From Dermatophilaceae bacterium Soc4.6 (GTDB lineage Bacteria; Actinomycetota; Actinomycetes; Actinomycetales; Dermatophilaceae), in NCBI GenBank assembly GCA_039889245.1, contig JAZGVH010000002.1:3038001-3102000 (forward strand): a stretch of 64,000 nt of DNA, given 5' to 3'. Position 1 is the first letter of the stretch. The number at the start of each line of letters is the position of its first letter. A model generated the notes under the pieces. That model searched no databases. It was given only the letters and a program-made list of their open reading frames with translations, and was not told the DNA's origin. Position numbers and translations under genes: made by a program. This document shows, in pieces, positions 43,311-51,785 of this stretch.

Positions 43311-44309
43311 CTAGAGCTCGAGCACCAGTCGCGGTGACACGGCGCGGGAGACGCAGACGTACATCACGTCGTTGGCCGCCTGCTCGTCGGGCGTGAGGAT
43401 GGAGTCCCGGTGGTCGACCTCGCCCTCGAGCACCCGCGTCTCGCAGGTGCCGCAGGTGCCCGACTGGCACGACGACAGCACCAGCGTGCCGCTCTCCTCG
43501 ATCACCTCGAGCACTGACCGGTCGGGTGGCACGACGAGCGTGGTGCCGGAGTAGGCGAGCTCGACCTCGAAGGGCTCGCTGCGCTGGGGGGCACCGACCT
43601 CGCGGGCCACGAAGCGCTCCACCTTGAGCTGACGTCCCGTGGCGGCCACCTCGATCGCCTCGATGAGGCGAGCAGGCCCGCAGCAGTAGGTGACCGTGAA
43701 GGGCGGGAGGCCGGCATACAGGGCGGTGAGGTCGAGGCGGCGACCCTCGTCGGCGGCGTAGACGTGCACCCGGCCGGGGTGCGCGGTCGCCAGCTCGTCG
43801 ACCAGGGCCATGGAGCGTCGCGACCGGCCGGCGTAGTGCAGCTCCCACTCGACGCCCGCCCGCTCGGCCGCCGCCACCATGGCGCTGATGGGGGTGATGC
43901 CGATGCCGCCCGCGACGAAGAGGCAGCGAGTGCCCCGCACCGGCTCGAACTCGAAGTGGTTGCGAGGCCCCGCCACCCGCAGCACGTCACCGACGGCGAC
44001 CTCGTCGTGCAACCAGCGGGAGCCTCCGCTGCCGTCCTCCTCGCGCAGGACGCCGATGCTCCACGACGGGGCGGTGACGGCGCCCATGAGGGAGTACTGC
44101 CTGACGTCCTCGCCCGCTTCCCCACCGGTGTCGTCAACAGGGTCAGCGGGGCTGCTGGCCCCGACCACGACGTCGACGTGCGCCCCAGCGCTCCACCGAG
44201 GGAGCGCGGTCTCGCCGGCGGGGGCTAGCTCGAGCACGACGACGTCGGCGGCAGCCTCGGTGCGGGCGACGACGCGCACCCGCAGGTCGGTCTCGTGGTG
44301 GGTGCTCAT
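43311..44309 (-). CDS. PDR/VanB-family oxidoreductase (FMN, NAD(P)H, 2Fe-2S)
   Basis: 332 residues. Flavin-binding RQYSLMG, pyridine-nucleotide GGIGITPISAM and YCCGP, and a C-terminal plant-type ferredoxin domain with SCQSGTCGTCETRV plus a later VCV, giving the CX4C-X2C...C ligands. Such reductases pass electrons from NAD(P)H to Rieske oxygenases or P450-like partners. No oxygenase subunit is nearby. ATG 44309 overlaps the stop of the XRE-cupin gene (ATGA), so the two are co-expressed. Confidence 0.9.
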   Translation of the reverse strand: MSTHHETDLRVRVVARTEAAADVVVLELAPAGETALPRWSAGAHVDVVVGASSPADPVDDTGGEAGEDVRQYSLMGAVTAPSWSIGVLREEDGSGGSRWLHDEVAVGDVLRVAGPRNHFEFEPVRGTRCLFVAGGIGITPISAMVAAAERAGVEWELHYAGRSRRSMALVDELATAHPGRVHVYAADEGRRLDLTALYAGLPPFTVTYCCGPARLIEAIEVAATGRQLKVERFVAREVGAPQRSEPFEVELAYSGTTLVVPPDRSVLEVIEESGTLVLSSCQSGTCGTCETRVLEGEVDHRDSILTPDEQAANDVMYVCVSRAVSPRLVLEL

Positions 44310-44764
44310 GGTCGGCGGGGGTTCTCCTTGACGAGGAAGAGGCGGTAGGGCGCCGCGGAAGCCGAGCGCCAGCGATGGGGGGTGCCCCCGACACAGTAGA
44401 GCGAGTCGCCTGCCCCCAGCTCGTGCACCACCCCGTCACCGAGGTCGACGACGAGTGCCCCCTCGACCAGGGTGAGGAACTCGTCATCCGCGTGCTCGAA
44501 GAAGTCCGATCCCGACGACGACTGTGTGGCTCCCGGCGCCGGCTCGTCGCGCAGACCGGCGAGCAGCTCGACCTGGCTCGAGCCGAGCGCCCGGGCGATG
44601 CGCTCGAGCGACACCATGCTCGGGCGGGCCAGGCCACGCTCGAGCTGGCTGAGGAAGGAGTGCGACAGGCCCGCGTGGGCGGCCAGCTGCACGAGGGTGT
44701 GGCCCCGGGCACGACGCAGCCCGTGCACCCGCCGACCGAGCAGCACGACGGAGCGGTCGAGCAT
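44306..44764 (-). CDS. XRE-family transcriptional regulator with C-terminal cupin domain
   Basis: 152 residues. The N-terminal HTH_3 domain (LVQLAAHAGLSHSFLSQLERG, residues 24-44) is followed by a cupin domain (EHADDEFLTLVEGALVVDLG, then GDSLYCVGGTPHRW). Regulators of this shape often sense a small ligand in the cupin and control a neighbouring catabolic operon. It is divergent from the amidohydrolase-ABC operon and precedes the reductase. The inverted repeat at 44926-44944 is a candidate binding site. Confidence 0.88.
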   Translation of the reverse strand: MLDRSVVLLGRRVHGLRRARGHTLVQLAAHAGLSHSFLSQLERGLARPSMVSLERIARALGSSQVELLAGLRDEPAPGATQSSSGSDFFEHADDEFLTLVEGALVVDLGDGVVHELGAGDSLYCVGGTPHRWRSASAAPYRLFLVKENPRRP

Positions 44765-44925
44765 CGACGCGGGCGTGGGGATGAGATCAACCTCAGGGGG
44801 CGGTCGCCAGAAGATGTATCACAATCACTCGCGTTGGGGCACAGGCGATGACGAGGGTTAACCTGCCGACACGGCGATGTCACACGCCTGAAACGCGATC
44901 CTCCTAATGTCGGCGCTGTCGGTCT

Positions 44926-44944
44926 ATGTTGACGGGGTCAACAT
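44926..44944. promoter_or_regulatory. Perfect inverted repeat, candidate operator
   Basis: ATGTTGAC-GGG-GTCAACAT, 8-bp arms around 3 bp, in the 259-bp gap between the XRE-cupin gene and the divergent operon. TTGAC on the plus strand could also be part of a -35. Confidence 0.55.
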
Positions 44945-45023
44945 CGTCCCGTTGCCGGACGTCATCCGATCCCTTGCGCCGGATGGTCCACCCGGCCCCT
45001 CACCCACGAAGGTCGCGCCCCCT

Positions 45024-46295
45024 GTGACGAGTCTGCCCCGCCCGCTCGACCTGCTCCGGTCGGCGACCCTCGCCGACGGCTCACGGGTCGACGTCGAGCT
45101 CACCGGGGCGACGGTCACGGCCGTGGTCCCCGCCGGCTCGGGTGCCGGGTCGAGACCTGAGCGCACCCTCGACCTCGACGGGTTCGTGCTGCTGCCCGCC
45201 CCGGCCGACCCGCACTCGCACCTCGACAAGGCGCGCTCCTGGGACGCCATCCGGCCCCCTGCCGGTGACCTGCCGTCGGCGATCGCCTCGTGGCGCACGT
45301 ATGCCGCGCACATGTCCGTCGTCGACGTCGCCGCCCGCGCACGGGCGCAGGCCCTGGCCATGCTGGCCAACGGCACCACCGCCGTGCGGTCGCACGTCGA
45401 CGTCCTGATGGGGGACGAGCCCCTGCGCGGGGTGCAGGCGCTCCTGCAGGTGCGAGCCGAGCTCGCCGGCCTGATCGACATCGAGCTGGTCGCGCTGTGT
45501 GGGCAGGACACTCCCGACCACGACATCGAGGCGGCCCTCGACCTCGGGTTCGACACCGTCGGCGGCGCCCCCCACCTGGCCGACGACCCGGTGGCCGAGC
45601 TGCACCGGCTGCTCGACATCGCGCAGCGACGCGGGGTCGACGTCGACCTGCACACCGACGAGAGCCTCGGAGGGCCGGTGACCCTGGGCGCCTTCGCCGA
45701 CCGCGTCACCGGATGGCCCCAGAACGTCTCGGCCGGCCACTGCGTGCGGCTGGGCACCCTGCCTGCGCTGGAGCGCGACGCGCTGGTCGCCCGCGCCGTC
45801 TCCGCAGGCATCGGCATCATCGCCAACCCGATGACCAACTTGTTCCTGCAGGGGTGGGACCACCCCGAGTCGACCCCGCGCGGGCTCCCGTCGCCGCGTG
45901 CCCTGCTCGACGCTGGAGCCCGCTTCGCCGCGGGAGCCGACAACGTGCGCGACCCCTTCAACCCCCTGGGTCGCAGCGACGCCCTCGAGACCGCCATGCT
46001 CCTGGTCGTCGCGGGCCACCTCACCCCCACCGAGGCCTATGCCGCGGTCTCCTCCGGCGCGCGCGAGGTCATGGGTCTGCCCGTCGCGGGCCCGTTCGTG
46101 GGTGCGGTGGCCGAGCTGCTCGCCGTGCGCGGCGGATCGCTGCCCGAGGTCATCGCCACGGCCCCGGCCGACCGCTTCGTCATCCACGGGGGCGCGCTGG
46201 TGGCCCACAGCTCCGTCTCCCGCTACCTCGCGGCGGCCACGCCTGCGAGGATCACGTCTACCCCCGTCCTCACTCCGCTACTGGAAAGCAGGTGA
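45024..46295 (+). CDS. CodA-type amidohydrolase (cytosine deaminase-like)
   Basis: 423 residues. It tracks E. coli cytosine deaminase closely at the metal site: PHSHLDKA (HxH), RSHVDV, DLHTDES (H and E), SAGHC, NPMTNLFLQG, and GADNVRDPFNPLG with the conserved Asp. Family members deaminate cytosine, isoguanine, creatinine and related ring compounds; the real substrate is unknown. GTG 45024 is preferred over a longer start at 44907 because family similarity begins after it and the inverted repeat 44926-44944 would otherwise be coding. First gene of the operon with the ABC importer. Confidence 0.85.
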   Translation: MTSLPRPLDLLRSATLADGSRVDVELTGATVTAVVPAGSGAGSRPERTLDLDGFVLLPAPADPHSHLDKARSWDAIRPPAGDLPSAIASWRTYAAHMSVVDVAARARAQALAMLANGTTAVRSHVDVLMGDEPLRGVQALLQVRAELAGLIDIELVALCGQDTPDHDIEAALDLGFDTVGGAPHLADDPVAELHRLLDIAQRRGVDVDLHTDESLGGPVTLGAFADRVTGWPQNVSAGHCVRLGTLPALERDALVARAVSAGIGIIANPMTNLFLQGWDHPESTPRGLPSPRALLDAGARFAAGADNVRDPFNPLGRSDALETAMLLVVAGHLTPTEAYAAVSSGAREVMGLPVAGPFVGAVAELLAVRGGSLPEVIATAPADRFVIHGGALVAHSSVSRYLAAATPARITSTPVLTPLLESR

Positions 46296-46299
46296 CGCC

Positions 46300-47073
46300 A
46301 TGACGGCGATCGCCCCCGCACCCACCCAGCTCGTCACCGGCTCGACGATCCTCGACTTCCGGGACGTCGCGATGACCTTCCCCGACGGCACGACGGCGCT
46401 GTCCGGTGTCGACCTCACGGTGGCGAGAGGGGAGTTCGTCTCCGTCGTGGGCCCCTCGGGGTGCGGCAAGAGCACCCTGCTGCGCATCGCCTCCGGGCTC
46501 GAGCAGGTCAGTGAGGGCGTGATGACGGCCGGTACCTCGCGCATCGGCTACGTCTTCCAGGACGCCACGCTGCTGCCGTGGCGCAACGTCACGGCCAACG
46601 TCGAGCTGCTCGCCGAGCTCAACGGGATGTCGCGCGGCGAGCGCAAGGAGAAGGCGAGGCAGGCGATCGAGCTGGTCGGCCTGTCCGGCTTCGAGAAGCA
46701 CCTGCCCCGGGCGCTGTCCGGGGGGATGCGGATGCGGGCGTCGCTGGCCCGCTCGCTCACCCTCGACCCCGAGCTCTTCCTCTTCGACGAGCCGTTCGGG
46801 GCGCTCGACGAGATCACCCGCGAGCGCCTGAACGACGAGCTCGTCAAGCTCTACACCGAGAAGCAGTTCAGTGCGCTCTTCATCACCCACTCGGTCTCCG
46901 AGGCCGTCTACATCTCCACCAGGGTCGTCGTGATGTCGGGCCGTCCGGGCCGCATCGTCGCCAGCTTCGACGTGCCCTTCCCCACGCCGCGTGACCCGGA
47001 GATCCGCTTCACCGCCGAGTTCGCCGAGCTCGTCGGGGCTGTTTCGCACGCACTGAGGGGCGACCACTCGTGA
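46300..47073 (+). CDS. ABC transporter ATP-binding protein (nitrate/sulfonate/taurine type)
   Basis: 257 residues. Walker A GPSGCGKST, Q-loop VFQDATLLPWRNV, signature LSGGM, Walker B LFLFDEPFGALDE and the H-loop THS are all present. LLPWRNV is typical of SsuB/TauB-like importers. ATG 46300 follows the amidohydrolase by 4 bp; the permease GTG overlaps its stop. Confidence 0.93.
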   Translation: MTAIAPAPTQLVTGSTILDFRDVAMTFPDGTTALSGVDLTVARGEFVSVVGPSGCGKSTLLRIASGLEQVSEGVMTAGTSRIGYVFQDATLLPWRNVTANVELLAELNGMSRGERKEKARQAIELVGLSGFEKHLPRALSGGMRMRASLARSLTLDPELFLFDEPFGALDEITRERLNDELVKLYTEKQFSALFITHSVSEAVYISTRVVVMSGRPGRIVASFDVPFPTPRDPEIRFTAEFAELVGAVSHALRGDHS

Positions 47074-47945
47074 GCATCGACACCCCGTCCCGCCCGGCCG
47101 AGGCGCTCGTGGAGGCGGCCCCGGTCGTGCGGACGGCGACCCGTGCCGCCGGCGCGACCCGCCGCACGAGCCCCAAGGTGTGGGGCCCCCCGATCGCCGT
47201 CCTCAGCGCGATCATCGGGCTGTGGTACCTCCTCAGCATGGTGGTGCTGGCACCGGACCGGCGCTTCCTGCTGCCGCCTCCGCACCAGGTGCTCACCGAC
47301 GGCTTCTTCAACCAGCGCGTCATCACCGACATCACGAGGTCGCTCGGCCTGACCGCGCTGGTCGCGGTCACCGGGCTGGCGGTGGCGATCGTCATCGGCA
47401 TCGCCTGGGGCGTCGGCATGAGCCAGGCCCGATGGATCGAGCTGTCGCTCTTCCCGTATGCCGTGGTGCTCCAGTGCATCCCGATCCTCGCGCTCGTGCC
47501 GCTCATCGGCTTCTGGTTCGGCTACAGCTTCACGGCGCGCATGATCGTCTGCGTGATGATCGCGCTCTTCCCCATGGTCTCCAACACGCTGTTCGGTCTG
47601 CAGTCGGTCGACGTCAGCCAGCGCGAGCTCTTCCGCCTGCAGCACGCGAGCCGCTGGACCACCCTGACCAAGCTCCAGTTCCCCGCCGCCCTGCCGGCTG
47701 TCTTCGCCGGACTGCGCATCTCGGCCGGGCTGGCCGTGGTCGGGGCCATCGTCGGTGACTTCTTCTTCCGCCGTGGCACGCCCGGGCTGGGGTCGCTCAT
47801 GAGCGTCTACCAGTCGCGCCTCCAGGCGGCCGAGCTCTTCACCGCCATCATCGTGGCCGCACTCTTCGGCGTCCTCGTCTTCTGGCTCTTCGGCCTGCTG
47901 CGCACGCTGGCCGTCGGCACCTGGTACGACACCTCGGGCTCATAG
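47070..47945 (+). CDS. ABC transporter permease (SsuC/TauC type)
   Basis: 291 residues with about six membrane helices. The EAA-type loop is visible near 190-225 (QHASRWTTLTKLQFPAALP, then FAGLRISAGLAVVGAIVGDFF). Partner of the ATPase upstream and the binding lipoprotein downstream. The first ~40 residues are a cytosolic Ala/Arg-rich extension. GTG 47070 overlaps the ATPase stop. Confidence 0.92.
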   Translation: MSIDTPSRPAEALVEAAPVVRTATRAAGATRRTSPKVWGPPIAVLSAIIGLWYLLSMVVLAPDRRFLLPPPHQVLTDGFFNQRVITDITRSLGLTALVAVTGLAVAIVIGIAWGVGMSQARWIELSLFPYAVVLQCIPILALVPLIGFWFGYSFTARMIVCVMIALFPMVSNTLFGLQSVDVSQRELFRLQHASRWTTLTKLQFPAALPAVFAGLRISAGLAVVGAIVGDFFFRRGTPGLGSLMSVYQSRLQAAELFTAIIVAALFGVLVFWLFGLLRTLAVGTWYDTSGS

Positions 47946-48037
47946 ACGGTCGGCGACCTCCTCTGCAGCGGGTCACCGGCAGCACCAGCAGCACCCTCAC
48001 CGTCCGTCACGCACCACCCTTCGAAAGTGGAGTCTCC

Positions 48038-49210
48038 ATGCGCAGAAACGCTTCCTCGGTCCTGGCCTTCGCCGCGATCGTGTCGGTCACCGGCCTCGCT
48101 GCCTGCTCGAGCGGCACGACCGACGCCAGCGGTTCGGCCGCGACCACTGCGGCCCCCGGGGGGGTCGACCTCGCGTCGGTGTGCCCTGCGACGATCGGCA
48201 TCCAGACCGACTGGAACCCGGAGTCGGAGCACGGGCACCTCTACCAGATGCTCGGCACGGACTACACCATCGACGCCAACAACAAGTCAGTCACGGGCCC
48301 GCTGATGAGCAAGGGCAAGGACACGGGGATCAAGGTCATGATCCAGTCCGGCGGGCCGGCGATCGGCTTCCAGACCGTCTCGAGCCAGCTCTACGCCAAC
48401 CCCGACATCATCATGGGCTACGTCAGCACCGACGAGGCGATCAGCGTGTCGGCCAAGACGCCGTCGGTGGCCGTCTTCGCGCCGCTGGAGAAGAATCCGC
48501 AGATGATCATGTGGGATCCGGCGACCTATCCCGACGTCAAGACCATCGCCGACCTGGGCAAGACCAAGGCCGTCGTGCGCTACTTCGGTGGAGCGGCCTA
48601 CATGGACTACCTGACCGGCGCCGGCATCATCCCCAAGGCCCAGGTCGACGGCGGCTACGACGGCACGCCGGCCTCCTTCGTCGCCTCCGGCGGCAAGGAC
48701 GCCCAGCAGGGCTTCGCCTCGGGCGAGCCCTACATCTACCAGAACGAGATCAAGGCCTGGGGCAAGCCTGTGGCCTACCAGCTCGTCCACGACGCGGGCT
48801 TCCCGACCTACGCGGCGGCCATGTCGGTCAAGAAGGACAAGCTCGCCGAGCTGACCCCGTGCCTGAAGAAGCTGGTCCCGGTGCTGCAGCAGGCCGAGGT
48901 CGACTTCTTCGCCGACCCGGCCCCCGCCGAGAAGCTGATCCTCGAGCTCGTCACGGAGTACAACACCGGGTGGGTCTACAGCCAGGGTGTGGCCGACTAC
49001 TCCGTCGCCACGATGAAGAAGGACGGTCTGGTCGGTAACGGCGCCGACCCGACGATCGGCAACTTCGAGCCCGACCGGGTGCAGAGGATGTTCGACATCA
49101 CCACGCCCATCTACGCCAAGGCCGGCACCAAGATCGCCGACGGCCTCAAGCCGACCGACATCTACACCAACGACTTCATCGACCCCTCGATCGGTCTCCC
49201 CGCGTCCTGA
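48038..49210 (+). CDS. ABC transporter substrate-binding lipoprotein
   Basis: 390 residues. Lipoprotein signal with lipobox LAAC (Cys23) followed by a Ser/Thr linker, then a NMT1/THI5-like periplasmic-binding fold ([57 protein letters not shown]). It would bind the imported compound outside the membrane. The family includes binders of sulfonates, pyrimidine precursors and riboflavin, so the ligand is open. GTGGAG precedes ATG 48038. The stop TGA shares its last base with the ATG of the SDR remnant. Confidence 0.9.
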   Translation: MRRNASSVLAFAAIVSVTGLAACSSGTTDASGSAATTAAPGGVDLASVCPATIGIQTDWNPESEHGHLYQMLGTDYTIDANNKSVTGPLMSKGKDTGIKVMIQSGGPAIGFQTVSSQLYANPDIIMGYVSTDEAISVSAKTPSVAVFAPLEKNPQMIMWDPATYPDVKTIADLGKTKAVVRYFGGAAYMDYLTGAGIIPKAQVDGGYDGTPASFVASGGKDAQQGFASGEPYIYQNEIKAWGKPVAYQLVHDAGFPTYAAAMSVKKDKLAELTPCLKKLVPVLQQAEVDFFADPAPAEKLILELVTEYNTGWVYSQGVADYSVATMKKDGLVGNGADPTIGNFEPDRVQRMFDITTPIYAKAGTKIADGLKPTDIYTNDFIDPSIGLPAS

Positions 49211-49521
49211 TGACGACCACGACGCAGACCACCGTCCGCCGGCTCGAGGGCCGGCGGTCGGTGGTCGTCGCGGCCTCGGTCGGGGGCGGCTTCCACGCCG
49301 TGGACCTGCTCGACCTCGACGAGTGGTCGCAGATCCACCGGATCACCACCGTCGACACCCTCACGACCATGCGGGTGGCGGCTCGAGCGATGATCTCCCC
49401 ACTCGGGCGCCTCGGCCCGCCCCACGACATCGCCACCGCCGTGGCCCTCCTCGCCTGCGACGACGGCTCCTACCTCACCGGTCAGGCGATCAACGTGACC
49501 GGCGGCATGATCATGCACTGA
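49210..49521 (+). pseudogene. Short-chain dehydrogenase remnant with internal deletions
   Basis: 103 codons open. The N terminus [11 protein letters not shown] resembles the first strand of an SDR, the middle [15 protein letters not shown] its helix after the active site, and the end [37 protein letters not shown] its typical C terminus. The glycine-rich cofactor loop and the Tyr-x3-Lys catalytic pair are missing, so it cannot be a working SDR (normal length ~250). The frame is intact, so deletions were in-frame or it is still translated through the TGATG overlap with the upstream gene. Confidence 0.7.
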
Positions 49522-49593
49522 GGGTGGCCGCGCGCCGTCCGCCTCGACCATCATTGTCCCGCAGCGTCTTCGCCTCACGCAGGAGCGTCAGCC

Positions 49594-50946
49594 ATGAGCA
49601 CCGTCACCACCTCGCAGGTCCCGTCCCCGCCTGTGGCCGCCCTCGAGGCCGAGCTGCGTGAGCTGCTCGGCGAGCGGGGGGTGAGCATCGAGCTGGCGGC
49701 CCGCGAGCGGGCCTCGCTCGACGGGTCGCGGCTCTCGCCGGTCATCAGCGAGCAGCTGCCGCTCGGGCTCGCCGACCTCGTCGCCTACCCAGCCGATGCC
49801 GAGCAGGTCGCCGCAGTGGTGGCCGCCGCCGTGCGCCACCAGGTGCCGATCACGCCGCGCGGCAAGGGGACCGGCAACTACGGCCAGGCGATCCCGATGT
49901 CTGGGGGTCTGGTGCTCGACCTGACCCGGGCCCGCGCGGTGGTCGAGGTCGGAGACGGGTGGCTCACGGCCGAAGCCGGCGCCACGATGATCGCGCTCGA
50001 GCAGGCTGCGGCCAGGACGGGGCAGCAGCTGCTGATGTACCCCTCCACCGCGCAGTCGACGATCGGCGGCTTCCTCTCGGGCGGATCCGGAGGCACCGGC
50101 TCGATCCGCCACGGCTCCAACAGCGACGGCTTCGTCGTGGCGCTCGACGTCGTGCACGCCGCTCCCGACGCGCAGCTCGTGCACGTCGAGGGCGACGCGG
50201 CGCAGCCCTACGTGCACAACTACGGCACGGCGGGGCTGCTGGCCCGCGTGACCGTGCGGCTCGAGCCGATCCAGGAGTGGCGTGCCTTCTACGCGAGCTT
50301 CGACGACTTCCACGACGCGCTCTCGGTGCTGCGCCAGATCGGCGCGCTGGAGCCGACGCCGCGCCTCGTGTCGGCCGACCTGCCGACGCTGGCCGAGGCG
50401 CTCCCGCCCGACCCGGCGATCCCACTGGGCCGGGCCAGCCTGCGGGCCATCCTCGACCTTGCGACCCTGGAGGCGGCGACCGCGCTCGTCGAGGGTGCCG
50501 GGGGCCGGGTCGACGACGTGCGCGAGGGTGCGCAGGCGACGACCAGGGTGAGCATGCTGTCCTACAACCACCCCATCGAGTGGCTGCAGAAAGCCTTCCC
50601 GGGCACCTACTTCCACGTCGAGGTCTCGGGCGACGCGCTCGTCGACCGCATCGACGAGGTGCACCAGGTCTACGCCGGGGCGATGCTGCACATCGAGGCG
50701 CAGAAGGGCCGGCCCATCGGCATGCTGGCGGGCGTCTACTCCACGCCGGAAGACGTGTGGGACGGCTTCGAGCGGCTGACCGCCCTCGGCGTCGGCTACC
50801 ACAACCCCCACCAGTGGTTCGTCGACTTCGAGCCCGACCGCACCCGGGCGCTGGCGGCCACCACCGACCCGCAGGGCCTGCTCAACCCGGGCAAGCTCCA
50901 GCCGGCCGGTGTGACCGGTGTGGCGACGGGGGCGAAGGTCTCGTGA
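49594..50946 (+). CDS. FAD-binding oxidase (PCMH-type, glycolate oxidase/D-lactate dehydrogenase-like)
   Basis: 450 residues. The FAD-binding PCMH domain is clear: PADAEQVAAVVAAAV, TPRGKGTGNYGQA, GWLTAEAGATMIALEQ, STAQSTIGGFLSGGSGGTGS. The C-terminal part ends DPQGLLNPGKLQP, the family ending. These flavoenzymes oxidise hydroxy acids or alcohols. In this operon it may oxidise a ring-opened product; the substrate is unknown. The stop overlaps the creatininase GTG. Confidence 0.88.
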   Translation: MSTVTTSQVPSPPVAALEAELRELLGERGVSIELAARERASLDGSRLSPVISEQLPLGLADLVAYPADAEQVAAVVAAAVRHQVPITPRGKGTGNYGQAIPMSGGLVLDLTRARAVVEVGDGWLTAEAGATMIALEQAAARTGQQLLMYPSTAQSTIGGFLSGGSGGTGSIRHGSNSDGFVVALDVVHAAPDAQLVHVEGDAAQPYVHNYGTAGLLARVTVRLEPIQEWRAFYASFDDFHDALSVLRQIGALEPTPRLVSADLPTLAEALPPDPAIPLGRASLRAILDLATLEAATALVEGAGGRVDDVREGAQATTRVSMLSYNHPIEWLQKAFPGTYFHVEVSGDALVDRIDEVHQVYAGAMLHIEAQKGRPIGMLAGVYSTPEDVWDGFERLTALGVGYHNPHQWFVDFEPDRTRALAATTDPQGLLNPGKLQPAGVTGVATGAKVS

Positions 50947-51785
50947 GCGCCTCGTCCTCCCGCCGGCTCGAGGAGCTCTCGGGTCCTGCGCTGGTGCGCA
51001 CGCTGACGCCCGACTCGATCGTCGTGCTACCGACCGGGGCGATCGAGCACCACGGCCCCCACCTGCCGCTCAACACCGACCTGCTGACGGCTGACCTCGT
51101 CGGCCACGCCGTCGTCGACGCCGCCGCGGCCGACGGCCTCGACGTGTGGGCCCTGCCCGCGCAGGCGTTCACCAAGTCGGACGAGCACCACTGGGCGCCG
51201 GGCACGGTCTGGGTGGAGGCCGACACCCTGATGCGGCTGGTCGTCGACGTGGGCCGGTCGGTCGCCGCGACACCGGCCCGCACCCTGGTCTTCTACAACG
51301 GGCACGGTGGCAACACGGCGCTGCTGCAGGTCGCGCTGCGGGAGATCCGTCGCCGTTTCGGGCTCAAGACCTTCCTCATGGGGATGGGGATACCCGCGGG
51401 CGACGGGGTCGACGGACCCGACGAACGGGGCTTCGGCATTCACGGCGGGCACTCGGAGACGTCGCTGATCATGCACCTGCGGCCCGACCTGGTCGACCTC
51501 ACCGACGCGCAGCGCTGGGTGCCCGACCACCTGGCCGACCTCGACTTCGTCAAGTTCAACGGCGGGCGCGTGCAGTTCGGCTGGCTCAGCAACGACTTCG
51601 GGCCATCGGGCGTCATCGGCGACCCGACCGGGGCGACGGCGCAGTGGGGGGCAGAGCTGCATCGCCGGGCGCTGGTCGACGGGGTGGCGGCCCTGCGCGA
51701 GATCGCCGCCTTCACGGCGGCCCCACCGACGGAGCCGTCGCAGCCGACGCAGCCGACGCAGCCGACGCAGCCGACGCAGACATGA
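50943..51785 (+). CDS. Creatininase-family amidohydrolase
   Basis: 280 residues. Metal-binding GAIEHHGPHLPLNTD, then FYNGHGGNTALL and GGHSETSLIM match the creatininase superfamily (creatinine amidohydrolase, MftE, FAPy deformylase-like). No mycofactocin genes are nearby, so MftE is unlikely. It would open a cyclic amide or hydrolyse a formamide. GTG 50943 overlaps the upstream stop. The last ~17 residues are QPT repeats from a 9-bp tandem repeat. The stop overlaps the next ATG. Confidence 0.88.
   Translation: MSASSSRRLEELSGPALVRTLTPDSIVVLPTGAIEHHGPHLPLNTDLLTADLVGHAVVDAAAADGLDVWALPAQAFTKSDEHHWAPGTVWVEADTLMRLVVDVGRSVAATPARTLVFYNGHGGNTALLQVALREIRRRFGLKTFLMGMGIPAGDGVDGPDERGFGIHGGHSETSLIMHLRPDLVDLTDAQRWVPDHLADLDFVKFNGGRVQFGWLSNDFGPSGVIGDPTGATAQWGAELHRRALVDGVAALREIAAFTAAPPTEPSQPTQPTQPTQPTQT
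51741..51776 (+). repeat. 9-bp tandem repeat, four exact copies
   Basis: CAGCCGACG repeated four times at the 3' end of the creatininase gene, encoding Gln-Pro-Thr units; a likely slippage site. Confidence 0.95.

Noticed and set aside
44765-45023. Riboswitch (TPP or purine) upstream of the amidohydrolase-ABC operon
   Set aside because: None of the conserved core sequences of these classes is present; the inverted repeat looks like DNA-level control.
50943-51785. Mycofactocin creatininase-type protein MftE
   Set aside because: No mycofactocin precursor, radical SAM or partner gene is in the neighbourhood.
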